A DNA stretch of 64,000 bases from JBKECP01 sp047974765 (lineage in GTDB: Bacteria > Pseudomonadota > Gammaproteobacteria > Pseudomonadales > Halieaceae), in NCBI GenBank assembly GCA_047974765.1, contig JBKECP010000041.1, positions 62,001 to 126,000 on the forward strand. Reading direction: 5' to 3'. The position numbers were made by a program, and so were the translations under genes. Below, piece by piece: positions 54,686 to 63,619 of this stretch; position 1 is the first letter of the stretch, and every line of letters begins with the position of its first letter. The notes below the pieces were generated by a model. That model was not told where the DNA came from, ran no database searches, and saw nothing but the letters and a program-made list of their open reading frames with translations.

Positions 54686-55291
54686 TTACTTCTCTATTAC
54701 ACTTATTGGTGGTGGATAAAGACGTGACAGATAGTAATCCAGGCTGACAAAACGCCCACCACCACTAAACAACAGGCTTAGCAACATAACGAAGTAAGTG
54801 ACGGCAAGCTCAATGCCATTATTAAAAATTACAAAATTGCCGCGCTCAATAAGCCAGCGATAATTGCCATGTTGTTCAAGAATCTCACGGGCCACGCCCA
54901 GCCGCACGGCAATTTCCGGTACGCCAATATCGGCGATAGTAGCCCAGCCGTGTTGCCAGTGCACGGTTGCAGCAGCAACGGCCATAACGATCATCAGCAA
55001 AATACTGAACCAGCGCACTGCCAAACCCAGCAACAACGCCACCGCACCAAAGATTTCCGTATAAGCAGCCAGATGGGCCAATAATCCGGGTATTGGCAGA
55101 CCCAGGCCCCAGTCGGCATTGCCAAACCATTCAACTGTGGCGTTCATATGTGTTATTTTCTGAGTGCCCGCTATCCACAGCACAGGCGCCAGATAGAGGC
55201 GCAGTGCCAATGGTGCCAACCCGTCCAGATGGCGAAGGGGAGAGATCAACAGATCCTGAAGGCGGTAGTAACTGCATACAGGTGTGTTCAT
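54686..55291 (-). CDS. DoxX-family membrane protein
   Basis: A 201-residue inner-membrane protein with four hydrophobic helices (for example AYTEIFGAVALLLGLAVRW and the last near ELAVTYFVMLLSLLF). The family run LRLYLAPVLWIAGTQKI is at the start. DoxX proteins are linked to thiosulfate:quinone or redox-stress functions, but most are uncharacterised. The start is ATG before NTPVCSYY; a start 7 codons earlier is possible. It follows prmC by 61 bases, probably in the hemA operon. Confidence 0.85.
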   Translation of the reverse strand: MNTPVCSYYRLQDLLISPLRHLDGLAPLALRLYLAPVLWIAGTQKITHMNATVEWFGNADWGLGLPIPGLLAHLAAYTEIFGAVALLLGLAVRWFSILLMIVMAVAAATVHWQHGWATIADIGVPEIAVRLGVAREILEQHGNYRWLIERGNFVIFNNGIELAVTYFVMLLSLLFSGGGRFVSLDYYLSRLYPPPISVIEK

Positions 55292-55352
55292 TAACCAAAA
55301 GCCCGACAGCATTGCAAAGTTGCTGTTTCAGACAGTCACAACCAAAGAAAGT

Positions 55353-56192
55353 TTAGCTGATACGCCAGCGGCCATAGCTGACCCGGTCACGTCCCGCCAG
55401 ATCCTGCACAGTAGTCACAGCGTCAAAGCCGCGCTCCCGCAACAGTGTACGCACGGGCTCTGCCTGCTGATAGCCGTGTTCCAAAAGCAGATACGCGCAA
55501 TCAAACAGATAGTCCGGCGCCTGTTTTACGATGTCCTGAATGGCATCCAGGCCGAGCGGACCAGACACCAGCGCCGAACGGGGTTCAAAACGCAGATCAC
55601 CGCATGCAAGGTGGGCATCATCTTCCTCGATATAGGGAGGATTGCTCACAATTACATCAAAACGCTGACCAGCCCAGGGTTCAAACCAGCTGCCCTGGCG
55701 AATATCAACCGGCTTATCTATCGACAGCAGACGCTCGCTGTTGCTGCGAGCCAATACCACAGCCTGAGCGCTGGCATCACTGGCACAAATCACCCACTGC
55801 GGTCGCTCGCTGGCCAATGCCAGTGCGATAGCACCGGTACCCGTGCCAAGATCCAGCAAGCGTGCTTTCGTTGGCAGAGACAGCAAAAGCACATGCTCAA
55901 CCAGTGTTTCAGTATCCGAACGGGGAATCAGTGTAGCCGGGCTGACCATCAATTCCAGCGACCAGAAGCCCTGGTGGCCAGTGAGATAAGCCACCGGCTC
56001 ACCTCTGGCACGACGCTGGAGCAGCGAACAGTAATTTTCCACAACAGACGCCGCAAGTGTTTTGTCAGGCCAGGTATAAAGCCATGAACGGGACTTACCC
56101 AGGCAGTGGCACAGCAACAACTCGGCGTCGAGACGGGGTGTCTCCGAATCCAGATTTATCGATAGAGCCAACAGCTCTCGTACTGTGTTCAT
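55353..56192 (-). CDS. prmC: Peptide chain release factor N5-glutamine methyltransferase
   Basis: Methylates the Gln of the GGQ motif in release factors, raising termination efficiency. The 279-residue protein has the N-terminal helical RF-binding domain (LDAELLLCHCLGKSRSWLYT), the SAM motif DLGTGTGAIAL (114-) and the substrate motif NPPY (184-187). The ATG with GGATGAG upstream is used; seven more residues upstream are possible. It follows prfA, its substrate gene, by 35 bases. Confidence 0.96.
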   Translation of the reverse strand: MNTVRELLALSINLDSETPRLDAELLLCHCLGKSRSWLYTWPDKTLAASVVENYCSLLQRRARGEPVAYLTGHQGFWSLELMVSPATLIPRSDTETLVEHVLLLSLPTKARLLDLGTGTGAIALALASERPQWVICASDASAQAVVLARSNSERLLSIDKPVDIRQGSWFEPWAGQRFDVIVSNPPYIEEDDAHLACGDLRFEPRSALVSGPLGLDAIQDIVKQAPDYLFDCAYLLLEHGYQQAEPVRTLLRERGFDAVTTVQDLAGRDRVSYGRWRIS

Positions 56193-56227
56193 GCCATGCT
56201 CATCCGGCAGCATCTGTGAGAACGGGA

Positions 56228-57310
56228 TTACTCTGCCAGTGCCGCCAGCTGATCCGCCTGATATTCCTGGCGCAGCGGCCCAATCACGGCATTCATATCC
56301 CCCGCCATCACCTCATCAAGCTTGTACAACGTCAGGTTAATACGGTGATCAGTGACCCGCCCCTGAGGAAAATTATAGGTGCGAATACGATCCGAGCGGT
56401 CCCCCGTTCCCACCAGATTACGACGTTCCTCAGCCTGCTCTGCCGCCTGTCTGTCCTGTACGCTGCTCAGCAGTTTGGCCTGCAACAATGACATGGCACG
56501 GGCCCGGTTTTTGTGCTGGGAACGCTCGTCCTGGCACTCGACCACAATGCCCGTGGGCAGATGTGTGATGCGCACAGCAGAATCCGTTTTATTGACGTGC
56601 TGACCACCTGCACCGGAGGCGCGATAAGTATCGATGCGCAAATCAGCTTTATTGATATCAACCTCATCCACCGACGCTACCTCCGGCATGATTGCCACCG
56701 TACAGGCCGACGTGTGAATACGGCCCTGGGATTCGGTTTCGGGCACCCGCTGCACCCGGTGGGCACCCGATTCAAACTTGAGATGGGCGTAAACATCCCG
56801 CCCCTGCACCCGGGAGATCAATTCCTTGTAGCCACCGTGTTCACCAGAGCGCTCAGACAGTACCTCAACATGCCAACCCATCTGTTCGGCATAGCGTGAA
56901 TACATACGAAACAGGTCACCTGAAAAAATAGCCGCTTCATCACCGCCAGTACCGGCGCGGATCTCCAGAAAAATATTGTGCGTGTCGCGGGGATCTTTCG
57001 GCAACAGCAACGTTTGCAGTTCGTCGGTGAGTGCTTCCAGCCGGGTATTGCCACTGGCAATTTCATCCTCAGCCATAACTACCATATCGGGATCATCCTC
57101 GGCCAGCATGGCCCGGGCCTCTTCGATATCTGCCTGTACCTGTGTATAGCTGTGGTAACAGCGAACCACCTCTTCCAGTTCGGCATACTCCCGCGAAAGA
57201 TCCCGGAATAACACCTGATTGGCAATGGTTTCAGCATCGCCGAGCAGGATAGAAACTTCTTCGTAACGATCACTGAGGGTATCAAGTTTGACCAGCAAAG
57301 ACGGTTTCAT
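56228..57310 (-). CDS. prfA: Peptide chain release factor 1
   Basis: Recognises UAG and UAA stop codons and triggers peptide release. In the 360-residue protein the GGQ motif is at 235-237 (SGAGGQHVNKTDSAVR). The RF1 tripeptide position is P-E-T (190-192) in place of the common PAT, which keeps the PxT pattern. The hemA stop overlaps the start by ATGA. The hemA-prfA-prmC order is the standard gammaproteobacterial operon. Confidence 0.98.
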   Translation of the reverse strand: MKPSLLVKLDTLSDRYEEVSILLGDAETIANQVLFRDLSREYAELEEVVRCYHSYTQVQADIEEARAMLAEDDPDMVVMAEDEIASGNTRLEALTDELQTLLLPKDPRDTHNIFLEIRAGTGGDEAAIFSGDLFRMYSRYAEQMGWHVEVLSERSGEHGGYKELISRVQGRDVYAHLKFESGAHRVQRVPETESQGRIHTSACTVAIMPEVASVDEVDINKADLRIDTYRASGAGGQHVNKTDSAVRITHLPTGIVVECQDERSQHKNRARAMSLLQAKLLSSVQDRQAAEQAEERRNLVGTGDRSDRIRTYNFPQGRVTDHRINLTLYKLDEVMAGDMNAVIGPLRQEYQADQLAALAE

Positions 57311-58683
57311 TGCAGGGTGCGCCCCGCTGTCGACACCTGCACATGCCCATCACTACCACGGCTGGTGTTTTTCGTTGCAGGCGGCGGCTTGGCCGCTGCC
57401 ACATGTTGCGCTGGCTCTTCATCCAGCCCCAACAAACGGCGTGCATTGGCCAACAGGTCTTCGCGTCCAGCTACACTGACCTGTTTGAGACCAGTCGTAG
57501 GGGCATGAATCAATTTATTGGTAATCCCGCGCGCAAGTTGGGCCAGCACTATTTGAGGATCGTCACCACGGGCAAGTGCGCGCAGGGCGCGATCAAGTTC
57601 CTGCTCACGCAACTGTTCAGCCATACTGCGGTATTCTTTGACCGAATCAACCGCCGCCAGGCTGCTCAGTTCTTCCAGATAGGTCTTGACGCCATCGGCG
57701 ATCATACGGTCAGCCTTGCGGGCTTCGTCCTGACGATTGCGCATGTTCTGGTCCACAATTTCACGCAGATCATCCACGCTGTACAGGTATACGTCCCGCA
57801 AATCACCCACCTCGGTTTCTATATCTCTGGGCACAGCAATATCCACCATCAGAATAGGACGGTGCTTGCGTTTTTTCAGTGCGCTCTCCACCGCACCTTT
57901 GCCGAGGATCGGCAACTGACTGGCGGTGGAGGTAATCACAATATCAGCCCTGGCCAACTGCTCGGGTATATCAGCCATCATCACCGCCTCAGCACCAAAA
58001 CGATGAGCCAGGTCACGCGCCCGACCCAGGGTGCGGTTGGCAATAGTAATCTGTTTAACACCTGCTTCGATCAGATGGCGCGTCACCAGCTCAATGGTTT
58101 CGCCTGCACCCACTAACAGTGCGGCACAGCGGGACAAATCCGTAAAAATATGACCGGCCAGATCAACCGCTGCATAAGCGACAGAAACCGGGTTTTCACC
58201 AATGGCCGTATCTGTTCGTACCTTTTTGGCCAGGGCAAAAACACGCTGAAACAGGCGATTGAAGTTTGTGCCAACCACCCCTGCATCCACGGCTACGACA
58301 AAAGCAGACTTGAGTTGACCAAAAATTTGTGGCTCACCCAACACCATCGAATCCAGACCACTGGCAACGCGTGCCACATGCTCCACTGCATCAGCCGCCG
58401 AACGAAAATAAGCCGCCGCCTGCAATTCAGTTACCGACAGATGGTGATAACCGGCCAGCCAGCCCACGATAGTATTGACCTGCTGTTCGGTGTCAGTCTC
58501 GTCAGCGATCGAGGTATAAATTTCTGTCCGGTTGCAGGTCGATAAAATTACGGCGTCATCCACACCGGCTAATGCAGTCAATGCCGCCAGTGCCTCGCTC
58601 ACCTGCTCCGGGCTGAACGCCACCCGTTCGCGCACTTCAATTGCAGCCGAATTGTGGTTGATTCCCAGCACAAGAAAGTTCAT
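57307..58683 (-). CDS. hemA: Glutamyl-tRNA reductase
   Basis: NADPH-dependent reduction of Glu-tRNA to glutamate-1-semialdehyde, the committed step of C5 heme synthesis. The 458-residue protein has its nucleophile Cys50 in LSTCNRTEIY and GLDSMVLGEPQI. The NADPH domain has GAGETIELV and VDIAVPRDIE. A C-terminal dimerisation helix is followed by a longer Ala/Pro/Lys-rich tail. The ATG before NFLVLGINH is used. It is the first gene of hemA-prfA-prmC. Confidence 0.97.
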   Translation of the reverse strand: MNFLVLGINHNSAAIEVRERVAFSPEQVSEALAALTALAGVDDAVILSTCNRTEIYTSIADETDTEQQVNTIVGWLAGYHHLSVTELQAAAYFRSAADAVEHVARVASGLDSMVLGEPQIFGQLKSAFVVAVDAGVVGTNFNRLFQRVFALAKKVRTDTAIGENPVSVAYAAVDLAGHIFTDLSRCAALLVGAGETIELVTRHLIEAGVKQITIANRTLGRARDLAHRFGAEAVMMADIPEQLARADIVITSTASQLPILGKGAVESALKKRKHRPILMVDIAVPRDIETEVGDLRDVYLYSVDDLREIVDQNMRNRQDEARKADRMIADGVKTYLEELSSLAAVDSVKEYRSMAEQLREQELDRALRALARGDDPQIVLAQLARGITNKLIHAPTTGLKQVSVAGREDLLANARRLLGLDEEPAQHVAAAKPPPATKNTSRGSDGHVQVSTAGRTLQ

Positions 58684-59085
58684 ATCGTTTGCGGCTGAAG
58701 GCCAGCAATGGCCACAGTTTCTCCGGTACAGAAAACGGCGGGCACAATAGCACATTTAATGCGGCTTTCCCCGCCTTTCAGGCGCCGCTAGGCTAAAAAA
58801 CACCCGTCGGCCACCCAGACAACAGATCAGCGGGCGCCTGTCATTGCATCAATTGTGCGAGCAAACATGTCAACAATATCTAAAGACAAGCGCAAGTTAT
58901 TAAAATAAAAGGTGATTTTTATAATATTGCCCGAATATAAAATACGCCCGACCAGGCACCCGGCCACATTGTCGACCAATCGGGTTTATGGTGGTACCAC
59001 CCATTACAGGCAGGCGGTAGGTTTAGAATCCCGCTTATGTCACAATTATTGTACATGTCTCACCAAAGCCTGGATTAACCTCATC
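58684..59085. other. Divergent promoter region between hemA and the TPR lipoprotein gene
   Basis: This 402-base gap has no gene. Rightward, TATAAT at 58920-58925 is a good -10 with a weak -35. Leftward, TTGACA (minus strand, 58868-58873) could serve hemA. A perfect 12-bp palindrome GGTGGTACCACC (58990-59001) lies between the rightward promoter and the TPR gene and may be an operator. Confidence 0.5.
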
Positions 59086-60825
59086 ATGCGTTTTGTTTTG
59101 ATCCTCAGCCTGACCATTTTGCTGGCTGGCTGCACCTCCACCCCTGAGCTTTCGGCACCTGCCGTTAGCGACATCAGTGAGACAGAACCTGTTATTGAGC
59201 CTGTCACACCGCCGCCGGAGCGGCCCATTCCAGAGGCTTCAGTCTATCCGCTATTGGTCGCCGAATTTGCCTTGCACCGCCAGCATTTCGAGCTGGCCCT
59301 GGACGAATACATGACTCAGGCCGACCGGTTGCAGGATCGGGGTGTGGCAGAGCGCGCAACCCGGGTAGCCGCCTATATGAACCGTCTGCCGGAGACTCTT
59401 GACTCGGCAGCACTGTGGGCCGGGCTGGACCCGCAAAATGTTGAAGTCAACAATATTCTGGCAACCTTACTGGCCAGTGAAGGCCGCCCTGGCGAAGCGC
59501 TCAAATATATGGAACAGATGCTTCGCAGTGGCAAAGAGGTCGATTTTTCTATTCTCTTCAAAGGCTTTGGAGAACTCTCGCCACAAGATCGCAAGACACT
59601 GATCAACGGGCTTGACGATCTCGCACAACGCTATCCCGACAACCACTCTCTGGCGCTGACCAGAGCTCTGGTCCTTGAACAAAGTCATGAACCTGAACAG
59701 GCTCTGGCTCTGCTTGACAGTATCCTTGATCAGGATCCGAATCAGGTCTCAGCACTTGTCATGGAAGCCAAGCTGTTGCAGGAACAAAACACAGAAGATC
59801 CTTTTTATCGCCTGCGCAATGTACTTAAAACCCAACCAGACAACCAGCATCTGCGCCTGCAATACGCCCGGCTGCTGACCCGCACCAGCCTAGAGGAGGC
59901 CCGAGCGCAATTCAGTATCCTTGCTGCCACCAAGCCCGATGACAGCAACCTGTTATTTTCATTGGCTATGATCAATCACGAGCTGGGCGACAACGCAACG
60001 GCCAGAACCCATCTCAACCAGCTGCTTGAACTGGGTCAGCGCACGGATGAGGCCTATTATTATCTGGGTCGTATTGATGAAGCCGACGGTCTGCTGGACG
60101 ATGCTGTGCGCGCTTATATGGCAGTAAACTCACCCCGCAGCCCAAATTTTTTCAGCTCCCGTGGCCGTATGGCCCGGATTCTCATTGACAACGGCGAGTC
60201 TGAACGCGCCCATACCCTGCTCGAACAGGCACGCACTCAGCACCCTCGCCTGCGTGAACAACTGTATGCACTGGAAGCCGATGTACTGCGACAAAGCGGC
60301 CACCCGGATCGCGGCCTGACGCTGCTTGATCAGGCACTGCTTCAAAATCCCGATTCCACCGCCCTGCGCTACAGCCGGGCCATGCTGGGTGAGCAAATGG
60401 GCAATATCGAACTCATGGAAAGTGATTTGCGCTACATTTTGGTACGCGAGCCTGACAATGCAACAACGCTTAATGCACTGGGCTACTCACTGAGCAACCA
60501 TAGTGAACGCTATAGTGAGGCCTATGAGCTGATCAAACGTGCCCACGAGCTACAACCCCAGGAGGCAGCCATTCTCGACAGCATGGGCTGGATTCTTTAC
60601 CGGCTCAAACGCAGCGAGGAAGCCCTGCCTTACCTGGAACAGGCCTATCGCCTGTTCCCGGACCCCGAAGTTGCCGCTCATCTGGGCGAGGTACTGTGGG
60701 CACTGGGTCGCGCCAATCAGGCACGGGGCGTATGGACCAGCGCACTCAAGCTCGATCCACAGCATAAAATCCTTCTCGCCACCATCCGCCGCTTTGATTT
60801 GGGCCTGCTTCAGGAGTCACCCTGA
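59086..60825 (+). CDS. TPR-repeat lipoprotein upstream of lolB
   Basis: A 579-residue lipoprotein with lipobox LAGC (Cys16). A Pro/Glu-rich linker and about 12 TPR-like repeats of 34 residues follow, up to the C-terminus (for example the last ones around EEALPYLEQAYRLFPDPEVA and RANQARGVWTSALKLDP). It is probably a periplasmic scaffold held at the outer membrane. The gene regularly precedes lolB in Pseudomonas relatives, but its function is not established. A longer upstream reading is rejected because the lipoprotein signal starts here. It is 2 bases from lolB. Confidence 0.88.
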   Translation: MRFVLILSLTILLAGCTSTPELSAPAVSDISETEPVIEPVTPPPERPIPEASVYPLLVAEFALHRQHFELALDEYMTQADRLQDRGVAERATRVAAYMNRLPETLDSAALWAGLDPQNVEVNNILATLLASEGRPGEALKYMEQMLRSGKEVDFSILFKGFGELSPQDRKTLINGLDDLAQRYPDNHSLALTRALVLEQSHEPEQALALLDSILDQDPNQVSALVMEAKLLQEQNTEDPFYRLRNVLKTQPDNQHLRLQYARLLTRTSLEEARAQFSILAATKPDDSNLLFSLAMINHELGDNATARTHLNQLLELGQRTDEAYYYLGRIDEADGLLDDAVRAYMAVNSPRSPNFFSSRGRMARILIDNGESERAHTLLEQARTQHPRLREQLYALEADVLRQSGHPDRGLTLLDQALLQNPDSTALRYSRAMLGEQMGNIELMESDLRYILVREPDNATTLNALGYSLSNHSERYSEAYELIKRAHELQPQEAAILDSMGWILYRLKRSEEALPYLEQAYRLFPDPEVAAHLGEVLWALGRANQARGVWTSALKLDPQHKILLATIRRFDLGLLQESP

Positions 60826-60827
60826 TC

Positions 60828-61412
60828 GTGCGATTTTTGTTGACCGCACTGCTGTGCATGCTGGCAGGCTGTGCAGGTACAGTGCAAATACCCAGCCAGG
60901 ACTGGTCGCAACACCTGACTCGGTTACAGGCGCTGGATCACTGGCAAAGCGAGGGTAAAATTGCTCTGCGCAATGGTGGAGCAAGCGAGTCAGCCAATCT
61001 GGTGTGGCAGCAAAAGCGGCACCAGTCTGAGCTGCAATTGAGCGGCCCCCTCGGCATGGCCGCCACCCGTATTTACAGCGACGGTCAGCATTTGCAGATC
61101 ATCCGCGGCGAAGATTCCCAAACCTTTGATATTTCCAGCCAGGCCGCCATTGAAGCCAATACCGGCTGGGATCTGCCACTGACCTCCCTGCCCTACTGGA
61201 TACGGGGCATACCGGATCCAAACAGTCACAGTGAACACATGCACATAGAAAGTCATTTGCTGCGGGAACTGAAGCAAAATGGCTGGCGAGTACAGTTTGG
61301 CGCTTACGATAGCTTTGAAGGCTATTATTTACCGACCCGCCTCACGCTTCAGCGAGCCGACAGCAGTGCCCGAATGATCATCCGCCACTGGCAGGTGAGC
61401 AAAACGCCATGA
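60828..61412 (+). CDS. lolB: Outer-membrane lipoprotein receptor LolB
   Basis: Accepts lipoproteins from LolA and inserts them into the outer membrane. The 194-residue precursor has GTG start, lipobox MLAGC (Cys15), then the LolB run HWQSEGKIALRNGGASESAN and later LPYWIRGIPDP. The C-terminal strand GYYLPTRLTLQ also fits. The stop overlaps ispE by ATGA. lolB-ispE-prs is a conserved order. Confidence 0.95.
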   Translation: MRFLLTALLCMLAGCAGTVQIPSQDWSQHLTRLQALDHWQSEGKIALRNGGASESANLVWQQKRHQSELQLSGPLGMAATRIYSDGQHLQIIRGEDSQTFDISSQAAIEANTGWDLPLTSLPYWIRGIPDPNSHSEHMHIESHLLRELKQNGWRVQFGAYDSFEGYYLPTRLTLQRADSSARMIIRHWQVSKTP

Positions 61413-62251
61413 CACCAACGCTGAGTCTGTTGTCACCGGCCAAACTCAATCTTTTTTTGCATATCACCGGGCAAAGAGCAGATGGGTACCATGTGTTACA
61501 GAGCGTCTTTCAACTGCTCGATTATGGCGACACACTGCAATTTACGCCCGATAACAGCGGCCAGATCAGTTTGCTGGGTGATAATCTGGCTCTGGCACCA
61601 CAGGACAATTTAATCATGCGCGCCGCCCGTCTGTTGCAAAGCAGCCGTCAAAACAGCCGCAGCGGTATACAAATCACACTGCACAAGCGCATTCCCATGG
61701 GCGGCGGACTCGGCGGCGGCAGCTCCAATGCAGCCACTACCTTACTGGTGCTCAATCATCTCTGGCAGTGTGGCTACAGCAACGGCGAGCTACAAGCTAT
61801 GGGCCTGTCTCTGGGTGCTGATGTCCCCGTATTTGTAGCGGGCCACAGTGCCTGGGCAGAGGGCGTTGGCGAACAGCTCACACCGCTGGATATACCACCG
61901 CGCTGGTATGTCATTATCCATCCCGGCTGCCACATCAGTACCGGAGAAATTTTTTCAGACCGGCAATTGACAAGGAACAGCCACGCCATCACAATAGCGG
62001 CCTTTTTTCAGGGGGAGTCCCGGAACGACTGCGAGGCAGTTGTCGTCAACCATTATCCTGAAGTCGCCAAGGCTTTGAAATGGTTAGGGAAATTCGGGAA
62101 CTCCAGACTGACGGGAACCGGCGCCTGTATTTTTGGCAGTTTTGCCAACGAAGAAAAGGCAAGCGCTGTTGTTAAACAGATTCCCGAGCCCTGGACGGGC
62201 TTTATGGCCCGCGGGTTAAGGCAGTCACCGGTATTACAAATATTGGCCTGA
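61409..62251 (+). CDS. ispE: 4-diphosphocytidyl-2-C-methyl-D-erythritol kinase
   Basis: Phosphorylates CDP-ME in the MEP isoprenoid pathway. The 280-residue GHMP kinase has Lys12 in SPAKLNLFLHITGQRADGYH, the P-loop PMGGGLGGGSSNAATTL and the catalytic Asp in GADVPVFVAG. The ATG overlaps the lolB stop. tRNA-Gln follows 25 bases later. Confidence 0.97.
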   Translation: MTPTLSLLSPAKLNLFLHITGQRADGYHVLQSVFQLLDYGDTLQFTPDNSGQISLLGDNLALAPQDNLIMRAARLLQSSRQNSRSGIQITLHKRIPMGGGLGGGSSNAATTLLVLNHLWQCGYSNGELQAMGLSLGADVPVFVAGHSAWAEGVGEQLTPLDIPPRWYVIIHPGCHISTGEIFSDRQLTRNSHAITIAAFFQGESRNDCEAVVVNHYPEVAKALKWLGKFGNSRLTGTGACIFGSFANEEKASAVVKQIPEPWTGFMARGLRQSPVLQILA

Positions 62252-62276
62252 CAGCATCTGCCCGGCAAAGGTTTAC

Positions 62277-62351
62277 TGGGGTGTCGCCAAGCGGCAAGGC
62301 ACCGGGTTTTGATCCCGGCATTCGCAGGTTCGAATCCTGCCACCCCAGCCA
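62277..62351 (+). tRNA. tRNA-Gln (anticodon TTG)
   Basis: A 75-base tRNA with encoded CCA. The acceptor pairing TGGGGTG/CACCCCA, D-loop AGCGGCAAGGCA, anticodon loop TTTTGAT (anticodon TTG) and T-arm GGTTCGAATCC are all present. A tRNA-Gln between ispE and prs is a known arrangement in pseudomonads. Confidence 0.97.
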
Positions 62352-62360
62352 TTTTGTAAT

Positions 62361-62382
62361 TTTCCTGTTTATTGACAGGAAA
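62361..62382 (+). terminator. Perfect hairpin behind tRNA-Gln
   Basis: TTTCCTGT / ACAGGAAA form a perfect 8-bp stem with loop TTATTG, 9 bases past the tRNA end. No T-run follows, so it may be a processing or pausing element, with read-through into prs. Confidence 0.4.
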
Positions 62383-62599
62383 CACCGTGTTCAGATGAAC
62401 ACCCTGAACCGGAACATATCGCGTGCCATGCATTCACTGGAAAGTATGGCACTATTTTTATGTACCGGGTTTTATGTACTGAGCAGTCCAGCTGATAAAC
62501 TTTCGTCCGCAGGGAATGCGCGACAGACAGGGTGGTGACAGTCATCATGTACATACAATTATGAAACTCACACCAGTACCGACCAGGGGTAAAAGCGCC

Positions 62600-63547
62600 G
62601 TGTCCTCGAAAATGATGGTTTTCACCGGAAATGCCAACCCGGAACTGGTCCAGAAGGTAGCCAACAGGCTCTATCTCTCCTTGGGCAAGGCGGATGTCGG
62701 CAAATTTAGCGATGGCGAAATTGCCGTTGAGCTGAATGAAAATGTCCGCGGAAAAGATGTTTTTGTCGTACAGTCAACCTGCGCACCCACCAATGACAAT
62801 CTGATGGAACTGCTGGTGATGATCGACGCTCTGCGCCGGGCATCGGCAGCGCGTATCACCGCTGTTGTCCCCTACTTCGGCTATGCTCGCCAGGATCGCC
62901 GTGTGCGCTCTTCCCGGGTGCCCATCACCGCCAAGGTTGTCGCTGACATGATGGTGGGGGTCGGTGTTGACCGGGTACTGACGGTTGATTTACACGCAGA
63001 ACAGATTCAGGGCTTTTTCGGCTGCCCGGTGGATAATGTCTATGCCTCATCTGTTCTCAATGCCGATATCATTGAATGCAACTACGAAAATCTGATTGTA
63101 GTCTCACCCGATATTGGCGGCGTAGTGCGTGCCCGCGCCATTGCCAAACAGCTCGATGATGCCGATCTGGCTATTATTGACAAGCGCCGTCCCCAGGCCA
63201 ATGAAGCCCAGGTAATGAATCTGATTGGTGAGGTTGATGGCCGCACCTGCCTGCTGGTCGACGATATCGTGGATACTGCAGGTACTTTGTGCAAGGCCGC
63301 CGATGCACTTAAAGAGCGCGGCGCACAAAAAGTGGTGGCCTACTGCACCCACGCAGTATTGTCAGGTCGCGCACTTGATAATGTGAAGCACTCCCAGCTC
63401 GATGAACTGGTTGTCACCGACACCATCCCTTTAAGCGAAGCCGCCAGATCACTGGGTAAAATCCGTCAGCTGACGATAGCCGATCTACTGGCAGAATCAA
63501 TTCGCAGGGTGTCAAACGAAGAATCCATTAGCGCGCTATTCCAGTAG
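62600..63547 (+). CDS. prs: Ribose-phosphate pyrophosphokinase
   Basis: Makes PRPP from ribose 5-phosphate and ATP for nucleotide, His and Trp synthesis. At 315 residues, it has the same length as the E. coli enzyme. Landmarks are FTGNANPEL, QSTCAPTNDNLMELL, PYFGYARQDRR, VDLHAEQIQGFF and the PRPP loop LVDDIVDTAGTLC. I use the GTG that gives the family N-terminus (M-SSKMMVFTGN); an ATG 13 codons upstream lacks homology. AGGGG lies 11 bases ahead of it. Confidence 0.96.
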   Translation: MSSKMMVFTGNANPELVQKVANRLYLSLGKADVGKFSDGEIAVELNENVRGKDVFVVQSTCAPTNDNLMELLVMIDALRRASAARITAVVPYFGYARQDRRVRSSRVPITAKVVADMMVGVGVDRVLTVDLHAEQIQGFFGCPVDNVYASSVLNADIIECNYENLIVVSPDIGGVVRARAIAKQLDDADLAIIDKRRPQANEAQVMNLIGEVDGRTCLLVDDIVDTAGTLCKAADALKERGAQKVVAYCTHAVLSGRALDNVKHSQLDELVVTDTIPLSEAARSLGKIRQLTIADLLAESIRRVSNEESISALFQ

Positions 63548-63619
63548 GAGTGGCGTTTACACCAACCACTGCCGCACCGGTCGCAGGTAAGCAGTGCATT
63601 GTCAAAGGAGTTTGGACGG

